64,000 nucleotides of DNA from a virus, in the IMG/VR virus record IMGVR_UViG_3300045421_000501, positions 50,183-114,182 of that record, one strand, 5' to 3'. Positions 24,678 to 33,593 of the stretch are shown here, piece by piece. Made by a program: the position numbers and the translations under genes. Below the pieces are notes generated by a model. It searched no databases. It was given only the letters and a program-made list of their open reading frames with translations, and had not been told where the DNA came from. Within the stretch, counting starts at the first letter, position 1. Each line of letters starts with the position of its first letter.

Positions 24678-25424
24678 ATGCCACCAACTCAACGTTTGTA
24701 TTTTCCGGCAGACGCCCTAATAACAGAAGCATTATCTCCGGCATTTAGCAATCAATATGTTGTTCGGATTGATTTTGGAAATAAAACCAAACTTCGATCT
24801 TACTTAACTAGAAATCAAAATACAAATTCAATTGCTTTGGCGGGAGGAAAGGCAACAGACGAAGAATATATTGGAATTTTATGCACGGATGCATTATTGC
24901 CAGGGAGTTCTTTTGATGTTTCGGAAGTAAAAGGATTGAGACAAGGAATTACTAATAAGTATGCAATGCAAAGAATATATCCAGATATTGATTTGACATT
25001 TTATATTGATCAAGATTATTTTCTTGTAGATTTTTTTAATAATTGGATGGAATTTATATCTCCGACATATAAATCCGGAGAAGGATTAGAAAGATCTGCC
25101 AATTTTAATAATGTAGAAGATGCGTCATATAAAAGATTGCAATATCCAGATTATTATAAATGTGATTTGCAAATATCTGCATTCAATAAAGGATTACTTA
25201 CAGATCAAAGTAAACTTAATAAACCAGGAGCACCGCAAGAACCATCAAATATTCGATATTTTGTCAAGAAAGCATTTCCAAAAAATGTAGTGTCTACTCC
25301 ACTAAAATATGGTCCGGCAGATCTAATGAGAGTAACAGTTTCTTTTACTTATGAGATGTTCTTTACGCAAAGAAAAGTTCGTAAAACTAATATATTGGAA
25401 ATTCCAATTAATAATCCTCTCTAA
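24678..25424 (+). CDS. Tail-tube-fold baseplate protein (gp54/gp19-like)
   Basis: Product of 248 aa. The segment YPDIDLTFYIDQDYFLVDFF then NNWMEFISP, the YKRLQYPDYYK block and RVTVSFTYEMFFTQRKV near the end follow the T4 tail-tube (gp19/gp54) fold. It begins a plus-strand baseplate operon, divergent from gene 4. It may be the tail-tube initiator. The specific T4 equivalent is uncertain. Confidence 0.5.
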   Translation: MPPTQRLYFPADALITEALSPAFSNQYVVRIDFGNKTKLRSYLTRNQNTNSIALAGGKATDEEYIGILCTDALLPGSSFDVSEVKGLRQGITNKYAMQRIYPDIDLTFYIDQDYFLVDFFNNWMEFISPTYKSGEGLERSANFNNVEDASYKRLQYPDYYKCDLQISAFNKGLLTDQSKLNKPGAPQEPSNIRYFVKKAFPKNVVSTPLKYGPADLMRVTVSFTYEMFFTQRKVRKTNILEIPINNPL

Positions 25425-25432
25425 TAAACCAC

Positions 25433-25440
25433 GATAAATA
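25433..25440 (+). promoter_or_regulatory. Late promoter of gene 26
   Basis: GATAAATA, 21 bp before the gene 26 ATG at 25462. Confidence 0.6.
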
Positions 25441-25461
25441 AAAACACTGAATTGAAATTAA

Positions 25462-26190
25462 ATGCCATTACCTAAAGTTCCTACACCTACGTATGAATTA
25501 ACTTTACTTTCGACTGGAAAGGTAGTTAAATATAGACCATTTTTGGTTGGAGAAGAGAAAATTTTAATTATTGCAATTGAAAGTGCAAATACTGATGAAA
25601 TCACAGAAGCAGTTAAAAATGTTTTGAAATCTTGTATTTTGACAAAGACTGTAAAAATCGAAAGTCTTCCTAGTTTTGATATTGAATATCTATTTTTAAA
25701 TATTAGAGCAAAATCTATAGGTGAAACTGTTGATGTAATGATAACTTGTCCAGACGATAATGAAACTCAAGTTGAGCATACCGTAAATATTGCGGATGTA
25801 AAATTAGAAATTCCAGAAGGACATACTGAAATTATTGATTTAGGTGAAGAACTTTATTTGAAGATGAGATATCCTTCATTACGTGAATTTATTGACAATA
25901 ATTTTGTATTTTCAAAACAAAATAATTCTGAAATGATTCAAAAAACTTTTGAAATTGTATCTTCGTGTATTGAACAAGTTTATAATAAAGAAGAATCTTG
26001 GTCAATTTCAGATTGCACAACTCAAGAAGTAGTTGAATATCTTCAAACACTTACTTCGATGCAATTTAAACAAATTGAAAACTTTTTTGAAACTATGCCT
26101 AAATTATCATATAAGACTGAAGTTGTAAATCCCAAAACAAAAGTAAAATCAGAAGTAATAATTGAGGGATTATCAAGTTTTTTCGGGTAG
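25462..26190 (+). CDS. 26: gp26-like baseplate hub subunit (T4_baseplate family)
   Basis: Product of 242 aa. MPLPKVPTPTYELTLLSTGK, VKYRPFLVGEEKILIIA and YLFLNIRAKSIGE are the T4 gp26 family hallmarks; the C-terminus has IENFFETMPKLSYKTE. It takes part in hub assembly. The zero-frame product ends SSFFG-stop, and the heptamer T TTT TTC lies two codons before the stop, so ribosomes may slip into a long -1 frame (see next entries). A chaperone role like that of G/GT proteins is therefore possible. Confidence 0.85.
   Translation: MPLPKVPTPTYELTLLSTGKVVKYRPFLVGEEKILIIAIESANTDEITEAVKNVLKSCILTKTVKIESLPSFDIEYLFLNIRAKSIGETVDVMITCPDDNETQVEHTVNIADVKLEIPEGHTEIIDLGEELYLKMRYPSLREFIDNNFVFSKQNNSEMIQKTFEIVSSCIEQVYNKEESWSISDCTTQEVVEYLQTLTSMQFKQIENFFETMPKLSYKTEVVNPKTKVKSEVIIEGLSSFFG
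26178..26184 (+). other. Candidate -1 ribosomal frameshift site
   Basis: T TTT TTC fits the X XXY YYZ slippery rule in the gene 26 frame (AGT TTT TTC GGG TAG). Slippage by -1 avoids the stop at 26188 and continues for 62 codons to TAA at 26370-26372. Confidence 0.6.
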
Positions 26191-26372
26191 TTTTTTGTCA
26201 TACGAGTTTGGAAAGTTATTATGAAATTAATTTTGCACTTATGAATTATCATAAGTGGAGTATTTCTGAACTTGAAAATATGATTCCGTGGGAAAAACAA
26301 ATTTATATTAATTTGTTGGAAAATTATTTGGAAAGTGAAAAATTAAAGACAGCACAAAGCGCAAATGCTTAA
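26184..26372 (+). CDS. -1 frame extension of gene 26
   Basis: The -1 frame is open from 26166 and encodes ...SYYEINFALMNYHKWSISEL followed by ENMIPWEKQIYINLLENYL. That resembles the short W-x-x-x-E-L...P-W-E...I-Y helical domains added to tail chaperones by frameshifting. The only internal ATG (26241) has no Shine-Dalgarno and would cut the domain. The next gene's ATG (26365) overlaps this stop, which fits translation through this frame. Expected fusion: about 303 aa. It could instead be a separately started ORF from TTG 26208 or ATG 26241. Confidence 0.6.
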   Translation, partial: RVVFCHTSLESYYEINFALMNYHKWSISELENMIPWEKQIYINLLENYLESEKLKTAQSANA

Positions 26373-27990
26373 TTCTTTTTTACCGCCAAGAAATCTCCAA
26401 TTTGTTGGAAGAACTAAAGTCAATGATCCTCTTGAGTATTCAAGAAGAATGATGCAAAAAAATGGGGATCCTTTGCGTGAATTTTTAGAATCTTCAGGCA
26501 GAGAAAAATTTATACCTCCAATTTCGATTGGACAAAGAATGAGTAGTGGTTATGATAAACTTTTACTCAATGCAGAAGAAAAATTCCAACGTTTGGCACC
26601 AGAATCAATTCGCAGTTTGGGAAAATTGGTTTTGGAATTTGAACAAATTAATGGTAATCTGAGTCAAATGCAAAAGGAGTTGAAAAATCAACTCAAAAAT
26701 AAACAAAAAATTGCATCTCAGGAAAAGAAAATTGCAGAAGATGAATTAAAAGAACTCAAAGGAATTCGGGGATTATTTTTTGGTATTAGATCTCAGTTTG
26801 CTTTATTTTCTGGAGCTTTGGGAATAAAAGCTCTTTTAGAGGGAAGATATAAAGATGCTGCCATAGATTTCGGAGCATCAATAACTGCAATGATTCCTGA
26901 AATTGCGGCAATCGCCGGAAATATTGTCTTGGGGGGATTGGCAGTAAAAGGAATTTTTGGTGGAGGAATGCCAAAGGGAAATGCTATTCCTAAAATTCCT
27001 CAAACTAGAGCAATTCCTAGAGGTGGAGGAGGAATTGGAACAATACTGGGACTTGCCGGATTAGGAATTGGTACTGCATCTTTATTTGGGCAAAAATCAA
27101 CAGAAACAAAACTTGAGGAACTTCAAAAAAAAGAAATTGGACAGAGAGATAATTTATTAACGCTTGAAGATGTAAATCGATTTACGATTCTTTTGCTGAG
27201 ATTTGAAAAAATCTTAGATAGAATGGTTGGAAAGGATACTGAAAAATCAAAAAAATCTTCAAATTTATCTGGAGATCCATCTCCATTTCCAGGACAAAAA
27301 ACTCCTCTTGAAGAGGGAGAAATTGCAAGTGCAAAAAAAGTTTATGATGGACTAGTTAAAAGAGGATTTGATCCAGAAACTGCTGCAGCAATAACTGGAA
27401 ACATTGCAGCAGAATCTTCATTTAATACTGGAAATGTAAATCCAACATCTGGAGCATTTGGTTTAATGCAATGGTTAGGAACAAGATTAGATAATTTGAT
27501 TAAATTTGCATCATCAAAAGGAAAACCAGTTGCAGATTTAGATACTCAACTAGATTTTATTATGTCTGAAGCAAAAGGATCTGAAAAAAGTAATTATCAA
27601 AAAGTACAAAATGCAAAAGGAATTGCATCTAAAACTGAAGTATTTGCCAGAGAAGTTGAAAGACCTTCAGAAAAAGAAATTCGAGAATCTATGGGAAGGA
27701 GATTGGGTGTTGCAGAAGACGCATATCGTAAATTTTACAAAAATGTAAATTCACCTCCTTTACAAAAACCAGAAATCGGAAATCAATCATCACTTTCATT
27801 TACAACTAATAATGACTTGCCAGGTGGAATTAATTTAATTCCAATACCAATAGCATCTTCACTTCCTCCGACAAAAAACTCTCCTGTTGCATTACCAGCA
27901 TCTTCGCAAGATATTTCATTAGATCCAAAGCAACATTGTATTGAAGAACTTGAAACTTGTACTGTTTATGGAATTCCTTATATGGCATAA
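26365..27990 (+). CDS. Tape-measure/hub-like protein with phage tail lysozyme domain
   Basis: Product of 541 aa. Residues ~85-135 form a lysine/glutamate coiled coil and ~140-235 hydrophobic and Gly-rich segments, as in tape-measure proteins. Residues ~324-455 (AKKVYDGLVKRGFDPETAAA, ITGNIAAESSF, GAFGLMQWLGTR) are a Phage_lysozyme2-type muramidase domain with a catalytic-type Glu in AAESSF. It lies directly after the frameshift ORF, the normal place of a tape measure. Length is close to T4 gp29 (590 aa). Likely carried in the tail to open the host wall at infection. Confidence 0.65.
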   Translation: MLNSFLPPRNLQFVGRTKVNDPLEYSRRMMQKNGDPLREFLESSGREKFIPPISIGQRMSSGYDKLLLNAEEKFQRLAPESIRSLGKLVLEFEQINGNLSQMQKELKNQLKNKQKIASQEKKIAEDELKELKGIRGLFFGIRSQFALFSGALGIKALLEGRYKDAAIDFGASITAMIPEIAAIAGNIVLGGLAVKGIFGGGMPKGNAIPKIPQTRAIPRGGGGIGTILGLAGLGIGTASLFGQKSTETKLEELQKKEIGQRDNLLTLEDVNRFTILLLRFEKILDRMVGKDTEKSKKSSNLSGDPSPFPGQKTPLEEGEIASAKKVYDGLVKRGFDPETAAAITGNIAAESSFNTGNVNPTSGAFGLMQWLGTRLDNLIKFASSKGKPVADLDTQLDFIMSEAKGSEKSNYQKVQNAKGIASKTEVFAREVERPSEKEIRESMGRRLGVAEDAYRKFYKNVNSPPLQKPEIGNQSSLSFTTNNDLPGGINLIPIPIASSLPPTKNSPVALPASSQDISLDPKQHCIEELETCTVYGIPYMA

Positions 27991-29603
27991 TGAAAATACA
28001 ACAACTGGTAAATATATCTCAAAAAATTAAGAATAATACTATTGTCACAAAAAAATTTTTTGAGCAGCAGTCTAGTATAGAAACAGACTTAGATCGAAAA
28101 AAAATAATTAGGCAAAAAAAATTATTAGAAGAGCGAGTTTGGACACTTAAAAAACTTTCGGAAAAATTTGAGGATGCCAAAAAAGAAGCAGAACAATCAA
28201 AATCTGGTTCAGTTAATACTTTATTGGGAGCATTGGGACTTGGTGGAGTTGCAAGAATACTCAAAGGATTTAAATCACCAAGTCCCAAATTTTCATCTAC
28301 AAACTTTACAAAAGTTTTAGGTAAAAATTCTTTATTAAAAAATTCATCAAAATTACTTAAGGGTATTCGCGGAAACGCAGTTCTTTCTACAGTTTTTGCT
28401 GCCTTTGATTTTCAGAATAGGAAATCTCAAGGACAGACTAATTTACAAGCAGGATTTGGTGCTGGTGCATCTGCTGTAGGAGGACTTGCAGGAATGCAAG
28501 CAGGTGGAACAATCGGAGCTGCAATTGGATCAATAATTCCTGGTCCTGGAACTCTAATTGGTGCAGGAATTGGTGCAGTATTAGGTTCATATTTTGGGTC
28601 CACTGCTGGTGGAACAATTTCTGATAAGATTACTGGTGTCGATAAAATTACTGATGGTGGAAGTTTAAGACAAAAACTTGAACAAAGAACTGAAATTGAA
28701 AAATCAAAAATTACAGAAAAAACTTTATTCGGAGATTCTTTAGATATTTTTGAAAGAATATTAGATAAACTTGTAAAAATAAAATCTTTAGACGTTTCTA
28801 GACCACAACCAGTATCAAAATCTGATTTTGTTGAACCAAAAGAACCAGATTTTACTCCTAGTTCTGAAAGTGCAAAAGCACCGGAAGAAGTTCTAAAGGA
28901 TGCTGCAGAATTTAGAAAGCAATTTCCTCTTGCACCAGGAACTCCACAATTTTCAATGCAACCATATGAACTTCAAATGAGAGAAAATACTTCTTTGGGT
29001 TATCTTGGAAATGATCCAACAGTAGATAAGGTTCATACGGAAGGATCTGCACATTATGACAATCGTGCAATTGATATTCCAGTTAATAGTAAAGAACTTG
29101 GAGATAAAGTATCAAGTTATTGGAGGTCTAAAGGATATAGAGTTATATGGAATACTGCGGGACATTATACTCACGTTCATGTGCAATGGGATCGAGGACA
29201 AAAAAAAGACAGAGATAAACCAAACGATTTTTCAATTCAAAAAATTGTAGAAAGAATACAAGATTTTAAATCTACTTTTAATAAGGGTAGTGGCAGAGAC
29301 TTACGAATTGAAGGTTTTGGAACTTATGTTTTAGGTACGGATTGGAAAAAAGATCCTGAAGACAAATTTTTTGATCCGACAGGAAAGCAAATGAATCCAA
29401 ATCAAGTAAAGGATAAACTTAAATTAATTTATGGAAAAGAATCTCAAAAAATTATTAATTTATTTTATCCAGTTCCATCACAACCTCAATCATCATCACC
29501 ACCAAAAATAAATGCCGAAGGCGGTAATGCAAGTATTCCTTCTTCCAATTCATTTGACATCGCTAAATATCATCAATGGATGACTGAAATAAATCTCACA
29601 TAA
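27990..29603 (+). CDS. Second hub/tape-measure-like protein with LAS/M15-like peptidase domain
   Basis: Product of 537 aa from ATG 27990, which overlaps the previous TAA. Residues ~20-65 are coiled coil. Residues ~150-205 are a long glycine zipper (AGFGAGASAVGGLAGMQAGG, then GAAIGSIIPGPGTLIGAGIG), a membrane-active pattern. Residues ~346-395 hold SAHYDNRAIDIPV and HYTHVHVQWD, matching the His/Asp...His-x-His zinc site of LAS (M15-like) DD-peptidases. Paired with the upstream lysozyme protein it could cut peptide cross-links while the other cuts glycan chains. Confidence 0.6.
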   Translation: MKIQQLVNISQKIKNNTIVTKKFFEQQSSIETDLDRKKIIRQKKLLEERVWTLKKLSEKFEDAKKEAEQSKSGSVNTLLGALGLGGVARILKGFKSPSPKFSSTNFTKVLGKNSLLKNSSKLLKGIRGNAVLSTVFAAFDFQNRKSQGQTNLQAGFGAGASAVGGLAGMQAGGTIGAAIGSIIPGPGTLIGAGIGAVLGSYFGSTAGGTISDKITGVDKITDGGSLRQKLEQRTEIEKSKITEKTLFGDSLDIFERILDKLVKIKSLDVSRPQPVSKSDFVEPKEPDFTPSSESAKAPEEVLKDAAEFRKQFPLAPGTPQFSMQPYELQMRENTSLGYLGNDPTVDKVHTEGSAHYDNRAIDIPVNSKELGDKVSSYWRSKGYRVIWNTAGHYTHVHVQWDRGQKKDRDKPNDFSIQKIVERIQDFKSTFNKGSGRDLRIEGFGTYVLGTDWKKDPEDKFFDPTGKQMNPNQVKDKLKLIYGKESQKIINLFYPVPSQPQSSSPPKINAEGGNASIPSSNSFDIAKYHQWMTEINLT

Positions 29604-30877
29604 TGTCTAATTTTCTAAGAGGGCATAAGTTAGTAGAATGTATTATATCTTCTCCTGACGAGTCTCAGAGAAGAGATTTTCGTTTGGATGTTGGAGATAT
29701 TGATTATTATGAAAGTATTTTTGATTATTCAATTTCAATGAATATGATGGTGGGAAATGCAAAAGGATTGTTTAGCAATCTTCCGGTTCGAAGTGGATGT
29801 AGAGTAACAATTAAAATTACTCACCCAAGTGGAGATTTAGTTTTTAATACTGAAAATGATGGATTGTATTTGAGTACTATAAATGCAAATTTCTCAGAAC
29901 CCACAAGAGAATTATTCTCAATTAAATTGGAAGGAAGGGAAGTATTCACAAATCAATCAACAAGAATTTATAAAAAATATACAGGGAAAATAAGTGATAT
30001 TGTTCAAAATATTTTGAAAAATGATTTAAAAACAAATAAGATCAATCAAATTGATTTGACATCAAATGTTTATAGTTTTATGGGAAACTATAAAAAACCA
30101 TTTCAGACTTTAGTTTGGTTATGTCCAAAATCAATTCCAGTGATTGAAGAAAATTCAAAAGAAACTGGATCTGCAGGGTATTTTTTCTATGAAACTTTGA
30201 ATGGGTATAATTTTAGAAGTATTGATAGTCTTTTTAGTCAAATTAGAAATGGTGAATTAACTAAAAATCAAAATGTTTTTGTTTATACTTATACTCCAAC
30301 TTCAACTGCATTTGATTCTAGAAATAATTTTAGAATTGTTTCTACTCCAGTATGGGCAAATCAAAATGATATTCTTTCTCAAATGAGAAATGGTATGTAT
30401 CGATCCAAAAACATTTATTTTGATATTAATAGTAGAAGATATGAAACCGTTGATTATAATATCAAAGATAGTATTGGAAATCAAATTAAAACAGCAAATC
30501 CAAAAACATTTATTCCATTAAATTTGGTGGATGAATCTTCGAGATATATGTTTACGGCTCTGGATACAGGAACTCTTTCTCCTGATGGTGACCTTACTAC
30601 GCCACAAAATCAAGCTTTTTATCAAGCACAAAGTGTTGCACGATACTATACACTTTTTAGTCAGACACTTACAATAACAGTTCCACTAAATAATCAATTG
30701 AGAGCGGGAAATATAATTTATTGTCAATTTCCAAAAGTTAGCACCAGTGCTGGAGATTATGGAAAGGATCCAAATTCTGGATATTATTTAATTACTAGAC
30801 TTAGACATAATTATGGAACGGTTGGGGATTTTACAGGATTAGAACTTGTTAGAGACTCTTACGGAGAATATACATGA
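29603..30877 (+). CDS. 27: gp27-like baseplate hub protein
   Basis: Product of 424 aa. FDYSISMNMMVGNAKGLFSN, LEGREVFTNQSTRIYKKYTG, GYFFYETLNGYNFRSIDSL and the C-terminal YYLITRLRHNYG follow the gp27/GpD hub layout (tube-fold domains around a central spike base). In T4, a gp27 trimer forms the hub torus and holds gp5; here a gp5-like gene follows two genes later. Starts one base inside the previous stop. Confidence 0.75.
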   Translation: MSNFLRGHKLVECIISSPDESQRRDFRLDVGDIDYYESIFDYSISMNMMVGNAKGLFSNLPVRSGCRVTIKITHPSGDLVFNTENDGLYLSTINANFSEPTRELFSIKLEGREVFTNQSTRIYKKYTGKISDIVQNILKNDLKTNKINQIDLTSNVYSFMGNYKKPFQTLVWLCPKSIPVIEENSKETGSAGYFFYETLNGYNFRSIDSLFSQIRNGELTKNQNVFVYTYTPTSTAFDSRNNFRIVSTPVWANQNDILSQMRNGMYRSKNIYFDINSRRYETVDYNIKDSIGNQIKTANPKTFIPLNLVDESSRYMFTALDTGTLSPDGDLTTPQNQAFYQAQSVARYYTLFSQTLTITVPLNNQLRAGNIIYCQFPKVSTSAGDYGKDPNSGYYLITRLRHNYGTVGDFTGLELVRDSYGEYT

Positions 30878-31086
30878 CACCAGTAGAAATGCATATTGAA
30901 AATATTTTAAATGAATTATATGAACCTGAAATTTCAATGCAACGTCGTCGGCATTTAGAAATCGAGATATATAATTTAAAAAATTATCAAAAAAATAATC
31001 CAAAGGAAACTAAAATTCCTTCTACCTTAGAATTATTTTGCGATTCAAATCCAAATGCTCCAGAATGTAAAATCTACGAAAATTAA
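30874..31086 (+). CDS. Small conserved baseplate-operon protein (70 aa)
   Basis: Starts MTPVEMHIENILNELYEPEI, helical, and ends LELFCDSNPNAPECKIYEN with two cysteines. ATGA coupled on both sides between gp27 and gp5 genes, so probably a hub assembly factor or minor component. No family recognised. Confidence 0.6.
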   Translation: MTPVEMHIENILNELYEPEISMQRRRHLEIEIYNLKNYQKNNPKETKIPSTLELFCDSNPNAPECKIYEN

Positions 31087-33059
31087 TGTCACTAATTGAT
31101 TTTAATACAAATAGTAACTATTTTGGCAAAGATGGCCTCAAATTTTGGATTGGGCAAGTCACAACAGATAAAACTTGGATAGAATCTTCTGAATGTTTTG
31201 GATATCGAGCGAAGGTAAGAATACAGGGATGGCATCCTCCAACAGCAGAAGTTTCAGATTCAGATCTTCCTTGGGCACATGTTCCAGTTCCACTTGCATT
31301 TGGATCTGGAAATGGATTAGCAGGAATATCTTTAAATTTGCAGGGTGGTGAAACTTGTTTTGGATTCTTTTTAGATCCTCCACATTGTCAACAACCAGTA
31401 ATTTTAAGTTCACTTTTTACAAATTCTGGAACAGAAAAAGCTTACACTGAAAGTGGTCCAACACCAATTCAGGTGATACCATATTCCGAAGTAAATCAAA
31501 AAAATACCTCAGAATTTAAATTATTTGGATATGATCCAAAAATTGAATTACATGCTGGAAATTCTCCTCAGGGAGGAGTCAAACCAGCAAATTTTGGACT
31601 AACAAAAGGAAATTTAGATCCAAATGGAAATTCAAATAAACAACTTTATTATGATAATTATAAGTATGTGGTTAGTGTTGCAGAAAAATGTAAAAGTGGA
31701 AAGGGAATAACTGGAGAAATTACAAAAATTTTTCGTACTTTTATTAATGTTACGAATGGACTCAAACAAGTTAAATCTGGATATTTAGATCCTATTCTAA
31801 ATGAAATTGTAAAAATAGATCAATTGATTTTAGAAGCCGCAAATGCAATTGCAGGATTATTTGCTCAAATTCTTAGAACTGCAAGAAAATGGCTAATCAA
31901 AGAAATTTATAGTTTGGTTACAAATATTCCAGCAATAAACAATTTATTGAAAGATATTGCAGTTGGAAAGGCAGTGGATGCAATTTATTGTGTTATTGAA
32001 AAAATAATTAAAGGACTTGTAAATTTAGTTGCAAAATATCTGACATCTTTAATTGGAAAACTAACATCAATTCCGATTTGTGCTGCAGAACAATTTGTTG
32101 GAGGAATACTTAGTGATCTTTCGGATACAATTCAAACTCAACTTGGTCCTGCACTAAATGAAATTCAAAAACTTGTAGGACCAATAAACACATTCTTTTC
32201 TTATGTTCAAAGGGCATTAAATTATGCTCAACAAGCAGTTAATTTTCTATCATGTGAAGGTAATGATTGCCAAGAAAAAGGTTATGATTGGTCAGTAAAT
32301 TTTGGTCCGGTTCCAAAAAATGCTCAAGATTTTCAAAGAGTCATTAATGTTTCGAGTTCGATTAGTAATTTGCAAGGAGATGCTTCTAGAAATATTGATA
32401 ATTGGTTCGGGAATCCGAATTCTCCGGGAATTTCTGAGTTGGATGGGTGCAATCCATTCACTATAAATTGTGGAGCGCCAAGCATAACTATTTTTGGTGG
32501 TGGTGGATCCGGAGCAATTGCAAATGCAGTGATTAATGATCTTGGGCAGATTGTAGGAGTTAATATGAGTTCACTAGGATTTGGATATACAAGTGAACCT
32601 TTTGTTTCTTTTATTGATGAATGCGATAATGGCAAGGGTGCTACAGGAACTGCAATTATTAATAATGGTGAAGTCGTGAATATTGTAATTACCAATCCTG
32701 GAAATGGATATTTGCAACCACAGACGGGAACTTCCGATGATACTGGTGTAGATGTTGCAGGTAAACTTGATGGAATTCAAATCATTAATACTGGATATGC
32801 ATATTCTTCTAATGATATAATTACTTCAGAATGTGGAACAATTCAACCAGAATTAGATGATGAAGGAAGAATTATTGGAGGAACTGTTTTATCTGCAGAA
32901 TTAGGATGCACAAGTATTCCAGATTTGACGATAAATACAGTGACTGGATATGGAGCAATTATTCGTCCAATTATAAAATATACCAAGAGAAGTGAAATAT
33001 CTACATTTGTTCCACAAAATAAATTGATTCGTATTGTTGATTGTATTTCTAGTTACTAA
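31086..33059 (+). CDS. 5: gp5-like hub protein, OB-fold domain without lysozyme
   Basis: Product of 657 aa. The N-terminus (WIGQVTTDKTW, AKVRIQGWHPPTAE, LPWAHVPVPLAFG, ETCFGFFLDPPHCQQPVIL) is the gp5 N-terminal OB fold. The middle is a long helical region (residues ~210-390), and the C-terminal part has repeated G-x-G-Y units (GFGYTSEPFVSFID, NPGNGYLQP). The T4 lysozyme domain is absent, and the spike beta-helix is encoded by the next gene. It likely forms the hub centre with gp27. Confidence 0.75.
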   Translation: MSLIDFNTNSNYFGKDGLKFWIGQVTTDKTWIESSECFGYRAKVRIQGWHPPTAEVSDSDLPWAHVPVPLAFGSGNGLAGISLNLQGGETCFGFFLDPPHCQQPVILSSLFTNSGTEKAYTESGPTPIQVIPYSEVNQKNTSEFKLFGYDPKIELHAGNSPQGGVKPANFGLTKGNLDPNGNSNKQLYYDNYKYVVSVAEKCKSGKGITGEITKIFRTFINVTNGLKQVKSGYLDPILNEIVKIDQLILEAANAIAGLFAQILRTARKWLIKEIYSLVTNIPAINNLLKDIAVGKAVDAIYCVIEKIIKGLVNLVAKYLTSLIGKLTSIPICAAEQFVGGILSDLSDTIQTQLGPALNEIQKLVGPINTFFSYVQRALNYAQQAVNFLSCEGNDCQEKGYDWSVNFGPVPKNAQDFQRVINVSSSISNLQGDASRNIDNWFGNPNSPGISELDGCNPFTINCGAPSITIFGGGGSGAIANAVINDLGQIVGVNMSSLGFGYTSEPFVSFIDECDNGKGATGTAIINNGEVVNIVITNPGNGYLQPQTGTSDDTGVDVAGKLDGIQIINTGYAYSSNDIITSECGTIQPELDDEGRIIGGTVLSAELGCTSIPDLTINTVTGYGAIIRPIIKYTKRSEISTFVPQNKLIRIVDCISSY

Positions 33060-33592
33060 TGAATAAAAAAGCCCTTATTATTTCTCATCCTTCGGGTGGT
33101 TTTATTGCCCTTGGAAAAGAAGAGGACAATAAAGATATTGTTCGAAATAGATCTTCTCAAATAACTGGTAAAACTGGTGCAAGTCTAAGAATATTTGATG
33201 ATGGAGCCTGGGAATTAAGATCAACTCAAAATAAAAAAGGATCATCTTTAATTCAAAGCGGAAAAGGTCCACTTACGATTTATTCTGAAGGTGATATTAA
33301 TTTAGAATCAAAAGGAACTTTTTCCGTAAAGGCAAAAGATATTGTAATGCAGGCAACAAATGATATAATTGCAAATGTTGGACATGACTATAGAGTGGAT
33401 GCGAGCAATAATGTAAAAATATTAGGAACTTTGGTTGGTGTTTTTTCTGATAGTAAATTAGTATTAGCATCTCAAGGATGGACATTTATTCGAGGACAAC
33501 CAATTCGTCTTATCGAACCAAAATCAAAACTTCTTCCAACTTCATTGAAAGAGTTTGCAGATAATATCATTAACAATTTTCTTCTAAACTAA
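33059..33592 (+). CDS. gp5 C-terminal-like beta-helical spike protein
   Basis: Product of 177 aa. SGKGPLTIYSEGDINLESKG, TFSVKAKDIVMQATNDIIAN and VGHDYRVDASNNVKIL show the short alternating repeats of the gp5/VgrG triangular beta-helix. It appears to be the membrane-piercing needle split off as its own gene. It shares one base with the gp5 OB-domain gene, so the two are made together and probably assemble into one spike. Confidence 0.7.
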   Translation: MNKKALIISHPSGGFIALGKEEDNKDIVRNRSSQITGKTGASLRIFDDGAWELRSTQNKKGSSLIQSGKGPLTIYSEGDINLESKGTFSVKAKDIVMQATNDIIANVGHDYRVDASNNVKILGTLVGVFSDSKLVLASQGWTFIRGQPIRLIEPKSKLLPTSLKEFADNIINNFLLN

Positions 33593-33593
33593 A

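Noticed and set aside
31159-33485. Several minus-strand open frames of 60-120 codons under gp5 and spike genes
   Set aside because: All are opposite strongly supported plus-strand structural genes and look like codon-bias shadows.
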